NCBI GenBank assembly: GCA_018350325.1
Contig: JAEVLN010000009.1
Span: 2,788,459-2,852,458, forward strand
Direction of reading: 5' to 3'
DNA from: Globodera rostochiensis
Taxonomy: Eukaryota > Nematoda > Chromadorea > Rhabditida > Heteroderidae
DNA: 64,000 nucleotides
Of the stretch, positions 34,235 through 48,129 are shown in pieces. The position numbers and the translations under genes were made by a program. The stretch's first letter is position 1, and each line of letters begins with the position of its first letter. The notes beneath the pieces are model-generated. The model was given only the letters and a program-made list of their open reading frames with translations, did no database searches and was not told the origin of the DNA.

Positions 34235-37033
34235 ATGAGGCGTCATTGCAGCAGAAAGCATTATTTAATAATTCAAACTGTACTTGTCTGTTCAATGTTG
34301 GTGTTGATCCATTTGGACTTTCAGCCACCATTTTTTGAGCCCAATTATGAGCAGAAAGACGATGCGTTGCCCGATGAATCTCAGCTGCACAAAGCATTTG
34401 TTGATGGTGTGGAAAGCTTGGAGTACATGTACAGCTCGCAAGTGGGCAAAGCCAAAGTATGGCAATTTAATCAATTTTTTGGCATATCAAAAAGGGACTA
34501 ACTGCTTGAGATTAAGCTCGGATCAGACAACTGGGGGGTCATGGGTTTGGTTCGGGATTTTTTGGGCTAAATAAAAAAATTAATAAAAATTAATTAAATT
34601 ATTTAAGTGATATTTGTAAATTGTCAAAGGTTTTTGAGCTGGTTGAACGGCCTGCAAATGTTGAGGAATTGAGGAAATGTTACGGCACAGAGCCAAAAAG
34701 GAAGGCCAACAGAAGGCAATGGACACAAAATGGTCAGATATACGTGTATTCAGCTTATTTGGACGAACGAACAAATTCAATTTTCCCCGGGAAGCCATCT
34801 GTTCAAGTAAAATTGTAATTTTAAAAAATTTGGAATATCGAAATAGAAAAATGTAAATTTTTCAAATTAAAATCTTAAATTTCAATAAAAAATATATTTA
34901 AAAAAAATTTACATTATTTTGCTGAAGGTGCTTTCTTCATCTTTTGGCATCTTGCCGCTGCAGTACGCTTATTATTGCCATTTCCGGCATTACATTTCCC
35001 CATTTAATGATGACAAAAGTTGGGCATGGGATGGTACGGTAGTGAGGGCACGGGTACGGTGGATTTGGCAACGAGCCTGGGACCCGAGGACAGAATTTTA
35101 CAACCCTTTCTTATTCACTTGTCCAATGCCTTCAACAAATTTGGGGGTAAAAAAATTATAAAAAATAAATTTAAAATTAAAATTAAACAATTTTTAGAAT
35201 AATGTCGAATCGCTTGTGCTGATATCGCGCAATTCGTTCTGTGTAAAATCCGGCGAAGGCGTGGGCATAGCAAATTTTACCAAAATCACAAAACCAGCGA
35301 AAAGTTCAATCATCACCGAACAAAGTGTTTTTGGCATACGGCCAGATCGGATCAAGTGATTATTTTGAAATAAAAATTAATTTTTTTAAAACAAATTAAA
35401 AATTTGCCAAACCTTTGGAAATTGGGATCCCGACGGAAATAAATTTTTTAATTTTAAATAAATGTTCTAGGGTAAAAATATGCGCAGAGAATCTCAAAAA
35501 CAGACCCCAAACTCGAAAATTTTTCGAAATTTCAGAAACGTAAACAATAATTTATGCATGAAACTAAAGTTAAAATGTTCAAAAATGCAGCAAAGTGTAT
35601 GTAATAATGAGAAAAACAAAACAATTCAATTGTTAACGGAGTAGAAATGCGCGAAATGTAAAAATGGAATTCGGGTTCGGGGTTTGAAAATTCACAAAAT
35701 CCGAGCTCGGTTCGTGTTCTACGCATATTTTTACCCTTAAAACATCAAAATTTTTTGTCAGGCCCAATTCCAAAGGATTGCCAAAAATTTTCTAATAAAT
35801 CATATTTTATGCACAAAATGCATTAATTAAATAAATTCATTTAGAAATTTTATGAATTTTTTTCATAAATTCACAAAAACATTTAAAGGCATTCAGAATT
35901 GCCGTCTGCACAAAAGGGTTGGACTTTTTGGAGGAGTCGGCCGCATTTTCGGCACGAAAAATTGTGGAATGGGTGCTTTTACAGCGGGCACTTGGTGCCA
36001 ATGCCGTCACATTGTATTTCTATTGGATTCCCCCAAATGTGCGAAATGCGCTCCAACGGATGGCCGACAGAAAACAATTGGAAATTGTTTAAAAACAAAA
36101 TTTTTGAAAAGAATTTAGCCCCCACCCCCCACCAAAGGTTGAGCTAAATTTGCCCGCCAACTCACCGAATCAACCATTTATGTAATTAATAAAATTGAAT
36201 TACAAATTAAAGATTTAACAAAATTAATTGTGCAGAAGACACCAATTCATCCAGCGGAACAGACAACAAAAACGGCGGCATGAATTGATACCGTACAACG
36301 ATTGTTTCAACAGGTATACTGTAGGTGGCATTATGCCAAAAAATGCAAAGCTTTTAAGCCAAGCGTCAACCTGTTTAACAATTTTTTTGCAGGTATTCTG
36401 CCACCCACCATTTTGTGTTGATCGCCGACATTGACGAAGTGGTCGTGCCGTTGCGGCACCAAAGATGGCAACAATTGCTGCATGAACTGCTCGCTCGGGG
36501 CAAATGGCGTGCCGAACCGTCGTCCATTTCCGTTCGAAATGTGTTCAAATTTTGGCACAATAAAAACAGCAGCGGGCAGAATGCCAACAACAACACCGAA
36601 AACATAGCCAGTCTATTCAGCCTTTGTTGGAGGTCCGACACGGCACAGGAAAGTGGACGATATGGGAAGAGTTTTGTGAAGTGAGTAATATTGAGTAGAA
36701 TCTATTTTAATCTTTGGTATACAAAATCGATCGCAATAAATTGATTGATAAAAATCAATAACGTACTGATTGGTTAGCACAAGGAGCATTGCCAGCGTGT
36801 TCAACCATTTTGGCTTGCATCGACTGCATGCAAACGTGTCCAACACGTTGCATGTCAGCGAAGAGGACGCGCTGAAGTTGCACTGGCGACAACAATGTCC
36901 CGAGGAGGAACTTGGCATTGAAAAATGCCAACAATTGAACACAAATTTGATCCGTGATCACCTCTTGGACAGATTCAGAGATGAAGTGGAAGAGGAGGTC
37001 GCACAAATTTTGATCACACAAAATAATACATAA
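34235..37033 (+). CDS. Glycosyltransferase family 92 (DUF23) protein, copy 1
   Basis: GT92 enzymes are Golgi type II membrane galactosyltransferases acting on N-glycans, strongly expanded in nematodes. Nine phase-consistent exons: 34235-34456, 34630-34806, 34928-35146, 35198-35355, 35897-36086, 36138-36181, 36236-36313, 36393-36680 and 36778-37033; about 543 aa. A short basic cytoplasmic end (MRRHCSRKHY) precedes a transmembrane anchor (about 10-28) and a luminal stem. Domain marks: QIYVYSAYLDERTNS, FLFTCPMP, IAVCTKGLDFLEES, LGANAVTLYFYW, LIPYNDCFNRY, ADIDEVVVP (DxD metal/donor site, about 375-378), GKSFVNTRSI, VFNHFGLHRL and a late HVSEEDALKLHWR. No breaks seen. An inverted near-identical copy lies at 49951-52539. 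Confidence 0.93.
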
Positions 37034-37304
37034 TTTTCGTTTTATTTATTTTATTTTTATAAAATTCAAGAATTTATAGCTATAAAAATCAAGCAAATAT
37101 CATGAGGTTAATATACAAACATCGATATGCCCGGCGCTAAATTTTAAACGTTAAGTAAGGAATAAGATAATTGATTACTATAATGCCACTTCCTCATAAA
37201 TTATATTCATAAAAAAAGAATTTTATATATTTAAAGTGATGACGTAACGATTATTTATTGCCACTTTTGTCATAAACAACCAAGTATTGACGAAAATTGT
37301 GCAA
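37034..37304. other. Intergenic gap between GT92 copy 1 and the secreted-protein pseudogene
   Basis: AT-rich. The first 40 bases are the end of the duplication arm (their inverted counterpart is at about 49905-49950). Nothing else recognised apart from the TATA-like motif. Confidence 0.6.
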
Positions 37305-37312
37305 TATAAATA
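37305..37312 (+). promoter_or_regulatory. TATA-like box of the secreted-protein paralogue
   Basis: TATAAATA 46 bp before the ATG at 37359. The matching position upstream of the other family member (minus strand, near 30790) reads AATAAATA, so the flanking promoter region is homologous. Confidence 0.5.
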
Positions 37313-37358
37313 GGCATTTCACCAACGAAGATGCATAACAAAACTAAGCTCCATTAAA

Positions 37359-38620
37359 ATGAAAAACATTTTTCCAAAAGATTGGCTGCCCATTCTGCTT
37401 CTGATCGCTATGATCGCTTATTCGGTTTCTGTTGAGGTGATCGAAGACGGCACTTCGGAGGAGGAGGACTTGGCAAAGGCATTGGCACTGAGCGAAACGG
37501 TTCTTTTGGCGGACGATGATGGAAGAATGGGACTGCAATAAGGTAGAGATCAAAACCGGACGAATTGGCGTAACAGACAAAGACGAATTGAGACAAATTT
37601 GTGAAAGTTGGAAAGTGAAGGCATTAGCCGCTAATGCATACCTTAGCGGGACACATGAAGGAGCGTCAACTTCAGCGATTCCAGCAATTAGGGGCAATCA
37701 AATTAAAGAAAAAGAGAAGCCGCTGTTCCGTGTTGAGCAGGGCGAACTCCAATTGAGCTCAGCAATGGTAGCGATTAAAGCCGCTTACCGCATTCTGTTT
37801 GGGTGGAGAAAAGTTGAAGGCTTTGACACAAAGGTGCGCGAACACAAATAAATTTGATTAAAAGAATTATAATTCTTTTGTTTACAAATATTCAGTTTGA
37901 ATTCGAGAATGAATCCAGTTTTTCAAACGCCCCAATGATTTTGCCGAAGGCTAAGCTGAATCAGTTGAAGTTGGAAAAGAAAACAAAAAATATGAATAAG
38001 AATTACATGAACATATATAAAAAAAATAAAGAAGAAATTAGTGATTTAGTCTTGTTAATTTACGAATCCACAAGCGACAGATTGGAAAAAATTGCGGAGT
38101 TAAAGCAAACGAACAAATGCTTTTTAAAATATTGGGACAGCGTTCAGGAGCTTGGCGTAGGCCAGTTTTTCTAAAATTATTGTCTTTGAGTTTAGATACG
38201 AGGCCATCATTTAGGGCACCATTAAACACTTCAGTTTTTGGACAAGCGGAAAACAAAATTATAAAAAAACAGCTTAATATTTTTCAGATATGGATCTGAT
38301 ATGCGATGAGGTTACAATAATAAAATTAACAGAATACACAAGTAGCTTTACATGCACTACAAAGAAAATGCATGAAGAAACAAACAGCTGTTGCCAATGT
38401 ATACTTTCCTTACAAATACTGGATTCGTGACCCGATGCTGAAGAAATATCCTGACGAGTTGAAAGAGTTGGAGCCGGTGCAGGACCCGTGTGAGGAGGCA
38501 AAGTTAAAAGTGAAGAAAACTGAGGGCTCATCATCATCATCATCTTCATGGGGTATGGACAACTCGGCAGTGCGGGCAATACGGCAACGAAAAAGTCATC
38601 ATCATCATCGGGATGATTAG
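37359..38620 (+). pseudogene. Decayed paralogue of the secreted unknown-function protein
   Basis: Starts MKNIFPKDWLPILLLIAM with a good signal peptide and VIEDGTSEEEDLAKALALS. Then an extra base (GAGCGAAACGG against AAGCAAACGG in the other copy) shifts the frame, and the true frame resumes at MEEWDCNKVEIK. A 5-nt difference occurs near NAYLSG. Exon 2 (37896-38164) is shorter than in the paralogue but keeps KLNQLKLEKK and YWDSVQELGVGQ. In exon 3, after TTTTCAG at about 38287, the middle part is deleted and the frame shifts again before MLKKYPDELKEL, PCEEAKLKVKK and a serine run. Three disruptions make a functional protein unlikely. Confidence 0.75.
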
Positions 38621-38639
38621 TGAAAACGATGCGGGAGAG

Positions 38640-39200
38640 TGACTGATCAGAATGGGACTGAAGAGAAAAATGGGAAGAATTTGATCGTTTTGTTGCCGTG
38701 TTTTGATGTTTAAGTTGTAAGGCTTTTTTCATGGCATTCTCCATGTATTCGCCCCTCAAAGAACTGCTGGGACTTTATTGGTCACATTTATCCCTTTCAA
38801 TAAGCCGCCCACATTGCTTCATCCTATTCCCCCCCCCCCTTTTCCCCAAGCGATCATTCACCCCTCTGTTCCTTTTCCCATTGGTTGTTGTGCAGGATGG
38901 AAGCCTGCAGAATAAATCTACAATTGTTGGAAGTCGGCCACAATGCCCCAGGGCCGGGGCATCCCCCCCCCCATTTCCATCCGGGGATTAACGTTGCAGG
39001 AACTAATCTGGGGGGGGGGAGGGGAGAGGAGGGCAAAATGCGCATCCTTTACTCTTTTAGTTGCGTAAAATATGGCTCGAATTAGCTACAAAAGATGCTA
39101 TGGGAGGAAAAAGACGATGGAACAAGTCCGACACTTCCACCTTTTTGGCCTTCCATTTTTGTGGGGAAAGCTGAAACTTTTTTAGTGATATGACGGCGCT
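38640..39200. other. Intergenic with C and G runs
   Basis: C runs at about 38830-38839 and 38965-38973, G run at 39010-39019. No recognised gene. Confidence 0.6.
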
Positions 39201-39204
39201 CGAG

Positions 39205-39290
39205 GGTTTTGCCACTAATGCATATCTCAAAAGTTGGAAGAAACATGAAGGAGCGTCGAGTTCAAGCAGTTCAGCAAATTTTAGTGTTGT
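39205..39290 (+). pseudogene. Fragment of a third secreted-protein paralogue
   Basis: Reads ATNAYLKSWKKHEGASSSSS and AN, homologous to the region after ESWRVKALA in the gene at 30.7 kb. It keeps the base that the latter lacks, so it shows the ancestral frame. No flanking exons found. Confidence 0.6.
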
Positions 39291-39311
39291 ATGAAAAAAG
39301 TTAGAACGAAA

Positions 39312-39425
39312 AGCTCGAAATATCCTGGTGACCAATTTTCCTTGGTGGCCAATTTTCGGTGACCAATTTTCCTTGGTGGCCAATTTTCGGTGACCAATTA
39401 TCCGAAAATCCTCGGTGACCAATAA
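39312..39425. repeat. Tandem repeat of GGTGACCAATTTTC / GGTGGCCAATTTTC
   Basis: About six units of 14-18 bp with alternating spacing (CTT inserted in some). Confidence 0.85.
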
Positions 39426-39786
39426 ACCGGGAATTTGACAAACTTATGTATTTTTTTATGAGAAATGGCATAACGACTATTCTCAAAAGATCAAAATATT
39501 GAAATTAAATGCTATTTGGGCTTCTCTCGTCAAACCCGGTTCAGGTCTAAAACGGTCAGCCAGGCGGAAATTTTATTAATTGACATATATTTATGAATTA
39601 GTCTTTAATCGACAATAAAATCTGCCGGTTGAGTCTGGGGCATAAAAAGGGCATTTCATGCCGTGAAATTACACATTTAAGGACTGAAAGTTGGGGGAGT
39701 ATGTTTCTTACAAATTGAATGGACGTTGCTTTTGGCAAATGTTCGCCCAAAAACTGGGGATGCATATTCACTTTGGTAATAATCAG

Positions 39787-40284
39787 TAGGGAGTCTAATT
39801 ATATGCACATGCATATTTTTTTCCTGAACTGGGAACGGTCTGAAACGACGAAAAACGTGTTTTTAACTTGGTTTGAAGCTTCTAGAACGCATTTCCATGT
39901 GCATATTTTTGCATATTTCGCAATTTATGTGCTTTTGCTATATTTGAAAAAATTTTTTATCCATTTTCGTCCATATTTTGCAATTTTTCATCCATATTTT
40001 ATGGCCATATTTCGAGATTTTTTGTCCATATAAATCGGAGCCCTATATATCAAAAATTTTCTCTGAAATGTCTTGAGTTTTCATTTAAATATTTGGAAAT
40101 GTATCTCATCAGCAATTTTAACCAGTGTTGAATGAATTTGAAGAATTTTGGGGAAATTTTATATAAAAAAGTTAAGTGCATATTTTTTCATTTTATGTGC
40201 ATATTTTGCAATTTTTGGTGCATTTTTTGTGCATTTTTTATGCGCATATTTCAAGATTTTATGTGCATATAAATTCCCACCCTA
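39787..40284. mobile_element. hAT-type MITE rich in GTGCATATTTT
   Basis: Left end TAGGGAGTCTAATTATATGC; right end read inward TAGGGTGGGAATTTATATGC. Flanked by ATAATCAG (39779-39786) and ATAATGAG (40285-40292), 7/8 identical. The interior is AT-rich with repeated GCATATTTTT words. No transposase. Confidence 0.82.
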
Positions 40285-40540
40285 ATAATGAGAATAAACT
40301 TATTGATTTCCTGTCTCTTCAAACACACTAACAAATAAGTTGAGTTAAGGTGCAATCCAACAATTCCAGGAGAGATGACCGCAGTTAATAGGGGAACTCA
40401 AAGCATTTCATTTTGATTTTGTCATAAATTGATAATCTTTATTTGGCTTTGAGAAAAAGTGTTGACCCAAAATTAATCATTTTGATCAGCATCGACTTAA
40501 TTTTAAAATCTGTAATCAGGTTTTATAGCAAATTAAAACA

Positions 40541-40985
40541 TGGCGAGCACATCCGAATCAACTAATCGTTGGCGCATATCTGCTGATCAGAGTAAGAAAA
40601 TCGATAAATAAATTACAAAAATCGTTTTATATAGATAATTGACATTGTTTTCAGCACATCCATAGACACCATTCACCAATTTGAACTCTTCCGCCATTGA
40701 AGAATTAAAACGACTGCTCGAGGCCGAAGGACAACAACAACAACGCCAATCCATTTGAACTGGACGAGAGACGACATCATTTCGTGGGCAGAAAACCTGA
40801 AGCGACGCCGGCATGCGCGTGAATTGCCTGAACTGCTCGCGGTCGCTTGCCGCGCGTGCAAGATTGCCCATGGTACAGTTAATGCTCTATCTTTTGGGGA
40901 GAATTTTTTTTTAATTTTGCCTAAAAATGATATGCTTGACCAAAAACGGTTGCAAAGTTCGCCAAAATTTTTCAATATTGTTGTT
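40541..40985 (+). other. Possible gene remnant, unknown
   Basis: An ATG at 40541 (MASTSESTNRWRISADQ) precedes a GTAAGA donor. Downstream frames contain NSSAIEELKRLLEAEGQQQQ and, in another frame, RDDIISWAENLKRRRHAREL and LPELLAVACRACKIAHG. Composition looks coding, but I could not join the pieces without stops. It may be an old pseudogene or have exons I missed. Confidence 0.3.
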
Positions 40986-41907
40986 TAACAAATAGGAACT
41001 TATTTAAATTTAAAAAAGCAAATAACCTTAGCTTCTTCACCGCCGGTATCAGACCGAACTCCGGTCGGATTTTCTTTGACCCTTTCTGGATTTGGGATTT
41101 TTTGGGAAAACGACGAAATCGTATAAATTTCGGCTCTGAATTTTTTAACGAGCACAGTTGATTTCAATCAAAACAACTTTCTATATTTTGTTATTGATTA
41201 AATAGTTTTATTTATTTTTTGTTTTGAAAATAAAATTAAATGATAGAAAAAAATGATTATGATATCAACGGGAAAGAGAAACTGCTATCAAAATAGCTGA
41301 AAATTTTTGTTTAGGGTAAAACAAGTGCGCGTCAAATACCAAAACAAAGAGGCGGAAAGACATTTACAAGAAGCAATCGAATTGATAAATTAATTCCACG
41401 GATATCAAATGGAGCGGTAATAAGGCCGAATGAGCAAAACGGGGAAGGCAACGTGCAAAACACTGCCAGCAAATTAAGTACATTTACTCCAACGATTGAG
41501 TGACAAGTGCGCCAAATGGTTGAACGTGAGTATAATTTATAAATATTTATACTATTTTAATTATATTTAATTCGTTGGGACGTAAAGCGACCCCATAGTT
41601 CTGCTTGTGGTGGCGGGTTTCCTAAAGTCAGTTCAAGTCTAAAGCTCTATTTTGTACCGTAACTTTATCAAGAAATTTGATCAAAAACATTTAATCAAAT
41701 TTTTCTACCTCGGGTGATGGCTCCCCAGAATTTGAATGCATTATTTAATTCCATTTTTTCTTATTTGACTGTAATTCAATTATTTAAGTCCATTTCCGAC
41801 TGTCCTTTGGCCGTTTTTGCAAGTTCAACGGATGGATACCGCAAAAGGAAGTGGATGGGTTTGGGGTGATAAAATATTATGAGCTTATATGTTTTAAACC
41901 AATTTAC

Positions 41908-42553
41908 TAGGGTTGCTCACGGTCGGTTAACCGAACCGAAACCGAAAACCGGCTTTTTTGGCCCAAAACCCGAAACCGAAAACCGGGGGTCGTAAAACCG
42001 GCCTAACCGAAAACCGGGGGTACCGGTTTATCGGTTTTTCGGTTTGAAAATTACACCCCTAATGATGGCATTTTATGGGAGTTTGTTGAGAAAATTAAAT
42101 ATTGTATCAGACATTTTGCCAAAAAATGATTTTTTAATTAATAATTCAGTTTGCACGAACTAATTGACTTTTACACCAAAAATTGCGATAGTAATTGTGT
42201 TGTTCATGCTTCAACCATATTTCTATATTTGTTATTCGGTATTTTTTAATTTAAGAGATTGCGCGATGGTCGCAAAAATTTGGAAATTCTTTTCTGAAGT
42301 TAAAACGGGAGGCGAAACAAAGAGAAAATGCCTGAAATGTGGTGAGTTATTGATGACACCCAAAGACCGATCGACATCAAATATGATTAATCATCTGAAG
42401 ACCAAAAATCATGAGGATGCGCTCAAATTGTTTGAGTCGGAAAATGCAGAAAACCGGGTGTCGGCCAAAAACCGAAACCGAACACCGGGGGTCGCAAAAC
42501 CGGCCTAACCGAAAACCGGGGGTACCGGTTTAAAACGACCGTGAGCAACCCTA
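41908..42553 (+). mobile_element. hAT transposon remnant with BED zinc finger
   Basis: Perfect 18-bp terminal inverted repeats beginning TAGGGTTGCTCACGGTCG, with exact 8-bp target duplications CAATTTAC at 41900-41907 and 42554-42561. Subterminal parts are CCGAAACCGAAAACCGG repeats. An internal frame (about 42266-42440, +) encodes KIWKFFSEVKTGGETK, then a C-x2-C..H-x5-H finger (CLKCG..MINHLKTKNH), the BED finger that begins hAT transposases. The catalytic remainder is deleted, so it is non-autonomous. Confidence 0.93.
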
Positions 42554-42638
42554 CAATTTACTAATAATTGTTTTTATATTTGTCTCATTTTACTTTTTAA
42601 TTTAAAATATTTGTTAGTTTTAGTTAATAGGTATATAG

Positions 42639-42836
42639 TAGGGTGGGTCATTTTTCCCGGTTCCGGGACTAAGGTACTGAAAAAAAGTACAAACGAGTAC
42701 CTCAGTCCCGGGTCTCACCGGGACCGGGAAAAAAACCGGGAATTCCCGGTTTTATCCCCTATTAAATTCCCGGTTTTAAATTCTCTGAAATCCCGGTCCC
42801 GGTTTTTCCCCAAAATCCCGGTCCCGACCTACTCTA
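42639..42836. mobile_element. hAT-type MITE, CCCGG-rich
   Basis: Ends TAGGGTGGGTC and, read inward, TAGAGTAGGTC. Exact 8-bp target duplications GTATATAG at 42631-42638 and 42837-42844. The interior is built from CCCGGTTCCGGGA and CCGGGACCGGG palindromes. Confidence 0.88.
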
Positions 42837-42844
42837 GTATATAG

Positions 42845-43630
42845 ATCGTTTAATTTTGTTGTTTTTTCTTTTTTAATTTGTTCATGTTAATAGGTATATA
42901 TAGATCGTTATATTTTGTTCTTTTTTCTTTAATTTATCCTTTTTATTTTATTATCATAGTTAAGTTATATATATTTAATCTTTCGTTTATGCAATAGCAT
43001 TTTCGAATAAATAATAATAATACATTTTGTTATTTTAAATTAGGATTCTTCCCCGAACTCTCGGGCGGGAAAGTTTCAGTCAAAAATATTGATTTGAAAA
43101 GGTCAATGAAGAGGAAATGCATATATTTCAAACCACCCGCTATATCCCTGTCCAAAAGGTTCGTCGTGCCGTAATTTCTTAAACAGAGAATTTACTGACT
43201 TTTGAAGGAAATGAAAAGTCGGGAAAATAAAAGAGTCCCAATGATTTAATCAAAATTCTGAACAAGAAAAAAGGACATTTTCAGTTTATTTCAGTTTGGA
43301 TTTCCATCCAAATTCCGTTCGTCCTCAGTTTTTTCTATCACTCGGAGTGCCTCCGTTTGCGTCAAACAATATGAACATTATAATATAAGACAGAGACAGA
43401 AAATGAAAAAATCGGGGCGGATTAGTTCAGTGAACGATCAGTGCCAGCAATTGAAAAACTTTAACTTTTTTAAACCCAACCAAACCAAACCAAAAACAAA
43501 CAAGACATCACTCGAAAGCTTTAAAGCTTAGAGAGTGATTTTTTGAGTTTAAAACTGGCACTGAACCGATGTGTACGGTAAAAAAAATGCCATCCCCGAG
43601 AATGGTCGAAAGGGTTTTTTTGAAAAATGT
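42845..43630. other. Intergenic, AT-rich
   Basis: Partial duplication of flanking sequence (GTTAATAGGTATAT at about 42625 and 42887). Nothing else recognised. Confidence 0.5.
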
Positions 43631-43638
43631 AACGTTTA

Positions 43639-45298
<1,660 letters not shown>

Positions 45299-45434
45299 TA
45301 GAATTTATGTGGTGTAAACAGAATAAAAAATCTCAACAGAAGGAGCTGAATTAATCCTGGGGTTCCAGTCCAGATAAAAATGTTCAAAGCCTCTTTGTAA
45401 AATAAAAACAATTTTGTTTTGTTTTACTTTCCCC

Positions 45435-45564
45435 TAGGGTGGCATAGGACCGGTACCGGGACGGGATTTCCCGGTTTTTTGAGGTCCCGTTCCCGATTTT
45501 TCTGGTCCCAGTAAGTCTCAGTCCCGGTGTTTCCCAAAAGTCCCGGTCCCGTGCCGCTACCCCA
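45435..45564. mobile_element. Small hAT-type MITE, CCCGG-rich
   Basis: Ends TAGGGTGGCATAGGACCGG and, read inward, TGGGGTAGCGGCACGGGACC. The flanking 8-mers CTTTCCCC and GTTTCCCT match at 6 of 8. The interior is ACCGGGACGGGATTTCCCGG-like. Confidence 0.68.
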
Positions 45565-45904
45565 GTTTCCCTGAATTTTATGAGGTAAAGAAGAAAGTCT
45601 GCCATTGTAGCAAGTGGGAGAGGGAGCGAAAATGAGAAAAATGCCAACGAGGCCAATTCGAATTTATGGCCGATCGATCGGTGAGGGCAGACACAAAAAT
45701 CGATTACAATTTTGAGAAATGGCAAAATATGGAGTTATTCTCAAAACGCTAAAATATTGGATACTCCTCTTTTGTCTTCTCTTTAAGAAGGTTTAAACCC
45801 TTTTGAAACTTTTGTTTATAACGACTGTTCGAAATGAATGCTATTTTTGGCTTCCCTCGTCAAATTAGGATTAAAATACTTTTTACTAGGATGCTCTGGA
45901 ATTG

Positions 45905-46165
45905 AAATTTGCCGAGAACCGAGACTCGAGACCGAGAAAAATGACACCGAGATTCGAGACCGAGAAATGACACCGAGACCGGGAAATGACCCCCGAGACT
46001 CAAGACCGAAAAATGACACCGAGATTCGAGACCGGGAAATGACACCGAGATTCGAGACAGAGAAATGACACCGAGACTCGAGACCGAGACTGGGAAATAA
46101 CCCCGAGACTCGAGACCAAAAATGAGACCCAAAAAAACCGAGAAATTTCTCGATTCGAGAACCGA
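45905..46165. repeat. Tandem repeat GAGACTCGAGACCGAGAAATGACACC
   Basis: About eight units, each a variant of ACACCGAGATTCGAGACCGAGAAATG. Open in several frames because of the repeat. Confidence 0.85.
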
Positions 46166-46304
46166 GACTTTTTTTGAAAAATTTTTGCAATTCACTAAAA
46201 ATGTTTTATTTTAAGCTCCAAAAATTTTCGATAAATAATTAATTTAGGATTTTTTTTCTAATCATTTAGGTACATTTCGAGATTTTATAAGTAGCAGCCC
46301 TATT

Positions 46305-46996
46305 AATGGTTCCCTATCCTTTGGGCAGTGGATCCTTTGGGCAGTGGATCGATTGGGCAGTGATCCTTTGGGCAGTGAAATATAATTTTAATTTGAGTAC
46401 AAGTTGTTTGTAAGTTATAAGGGAAAATTAATGCTGTCTCTCTAAATCGGCGCGGTGCCTATGATCTGCGTTGGCAATTCGTCCGAGCTTATATCTATTA
46501 TCGCCCCGATTGTGCCATTGGCCAATTACATGGATGCGTCCGGGACAATGTGAACCAGCAACCCTCTTTAATAAAAAATAAGTTACATACTTTAATTAAT
46601 TAACTTTTGCGCATTTCCAATACTGTATGTTGTCTTCAACTTTGCTGTCCGCTTCAAACTGATAATCGAAGCATTCTCGAGTTAGAAGGCTTTTGCCTTT
46701 TTTTTGAAATGACTTCAAAGAACTCTAAATTGAATTGATGGGGTGCCTCCATTGGATTCTCCTCCTGATCGGAATGAAACTCTCCTTCTTCTGATTCTGA
46801 TTCAGAAACGATTTCACCTTCAATAAAGCTTTCCTCTGAGTCACTACTATTCATATCTTAGAATTTAAAAAATAATAAACCAACTAAAAGTTTTTTTATA
46901 TAAAAAAATATTTAAAAGTTAATTGACTGATTAATTAATTTTTGCAATAAAAGTCACTGCCCAAAGGATCCACTGCCCAAACGATCGGTCACCCTA
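46305..46996. mobile_element. Element with GGGCAGTGGATCC terminal repeats
   Basis: The left side has four copies of TTTGGGCAGTGGATC; the right side has two in reverse orientation, ending GGTCACCCTA. Inside, a plus-strand frame at about 46428-46570 reads RRGAYDLRWQFVRAYIYYR and CAIGQLHGCVRDNVNQQP. A minus-strand frame at 46654-46854 encodes an acidic peptide (SDSEESFIEGEIVSESESEE). This could be a decayed DNA transposon; no target duplication is clear. Confidence 0.55.
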
Positions 46997-47689
46997 TTAA
47001 TTTATTAAATGAAAGACACATAAAGCCAAGCAGAAAACAAAGATTTTAGGGAAAGGGACAGTTGAGTCCCGCCGTTTGAGTCTGGAGGATGTTTGGGCAT
47101 AAAAAGGACATGTATTTATAGGCCTGAAAGTTTTGGGATTATCTCATAAATTGAATGGGAAGGCAAAAGTTCCCCCAAAAATGGGTGATGAACGTTCACC
47201 TTGGGAATTAATTTCATTTTGTCATAAATTTGGATGTTTTATTTGCTGTGAGCAAAATGTTGACCCAAAATTCTGAGAATGGAACTTCAAAAGTCACATT
47301 TTAAAGCTGTAAATGTCATTTTTGATCTGACTCTACTTATTAGTAAATTATTAATTTAAAAAAAAAATTTAATCAGACTTTGTATTAAATTAACACATGC
47401 CGATTACGTCCAATTAAGCCCGACTCTATAAACGTAACTAGAGACTGGACCGATATACACCAAAAAAGGCCAAAATATGCGAATATATTTGCACCAAACT
47501 TAAAGCTTATCGCATAATAATATTTTTTAACATTTTGGAAAGTGAATGAATTTAAAAAAAGTCCTGGTATTTTAGTCGCGCACACACATTTCGTTTCTAA
47601 GCGAGCCGAGTTGACCCCCACCCCACTAACGAGAAATTGGGCAAAATTCTCAGTTTTTGGACCAATTTTCTTAACAAAATGAAGGCCAG

Positions 47690-48120
47690 GCGGGGTAAGG
47701 ACAACTCGGCAGTGGACAACTCGGCACTGGACAACTCGGCAGTGGACAACTCGGCATCGGACAACTCGGCAGTGAGGACAACTCGGCACTGGACAGAAAT
47801 GCAATTCACCAAATTTTTGAACTTTTTATTCAACAACATCAATATGAGAATGATGAAGAAAATGAGGATTTTGAAGATGATGAAAAGGAAGGGCAATTTT
47901 GAAGTGAAGAAGATGAGAATGCATTTAAGAAAATTGATGTTGTTGAATATATTTTAAAAATTCAAATATTTAGTGAATTGCATAATTTTGAAGAAATTGA
48001 TGTTGTTGAATATATTTTAAAAAGTTCAAAAATTTGGTGAAGTGCATTGTTGATTTTAAAATATTTATTTCCACTGCCGAGTTGTCCGGTGCCGAGTTGT
48101 CCCACTGCCGAGTTGTACGC
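47690..48120. mobile_element. Element with ACAACTCGGCAGTGG terminal repeats
   Basis: Five direct copies of GACAACTCGGCAGTG-type units at 47697-47795 face three inverted copies at 48073-48117. Both sides are flanked by GGCCAGGC/GGCCAGGCTCC. The middle is AT-rich with GAAGATGA repeats. Same architecture as the element at 46.3-47.0 kb. Confidence 0.6.
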
Positions 48121-48129
48121 GCGCCGGCC

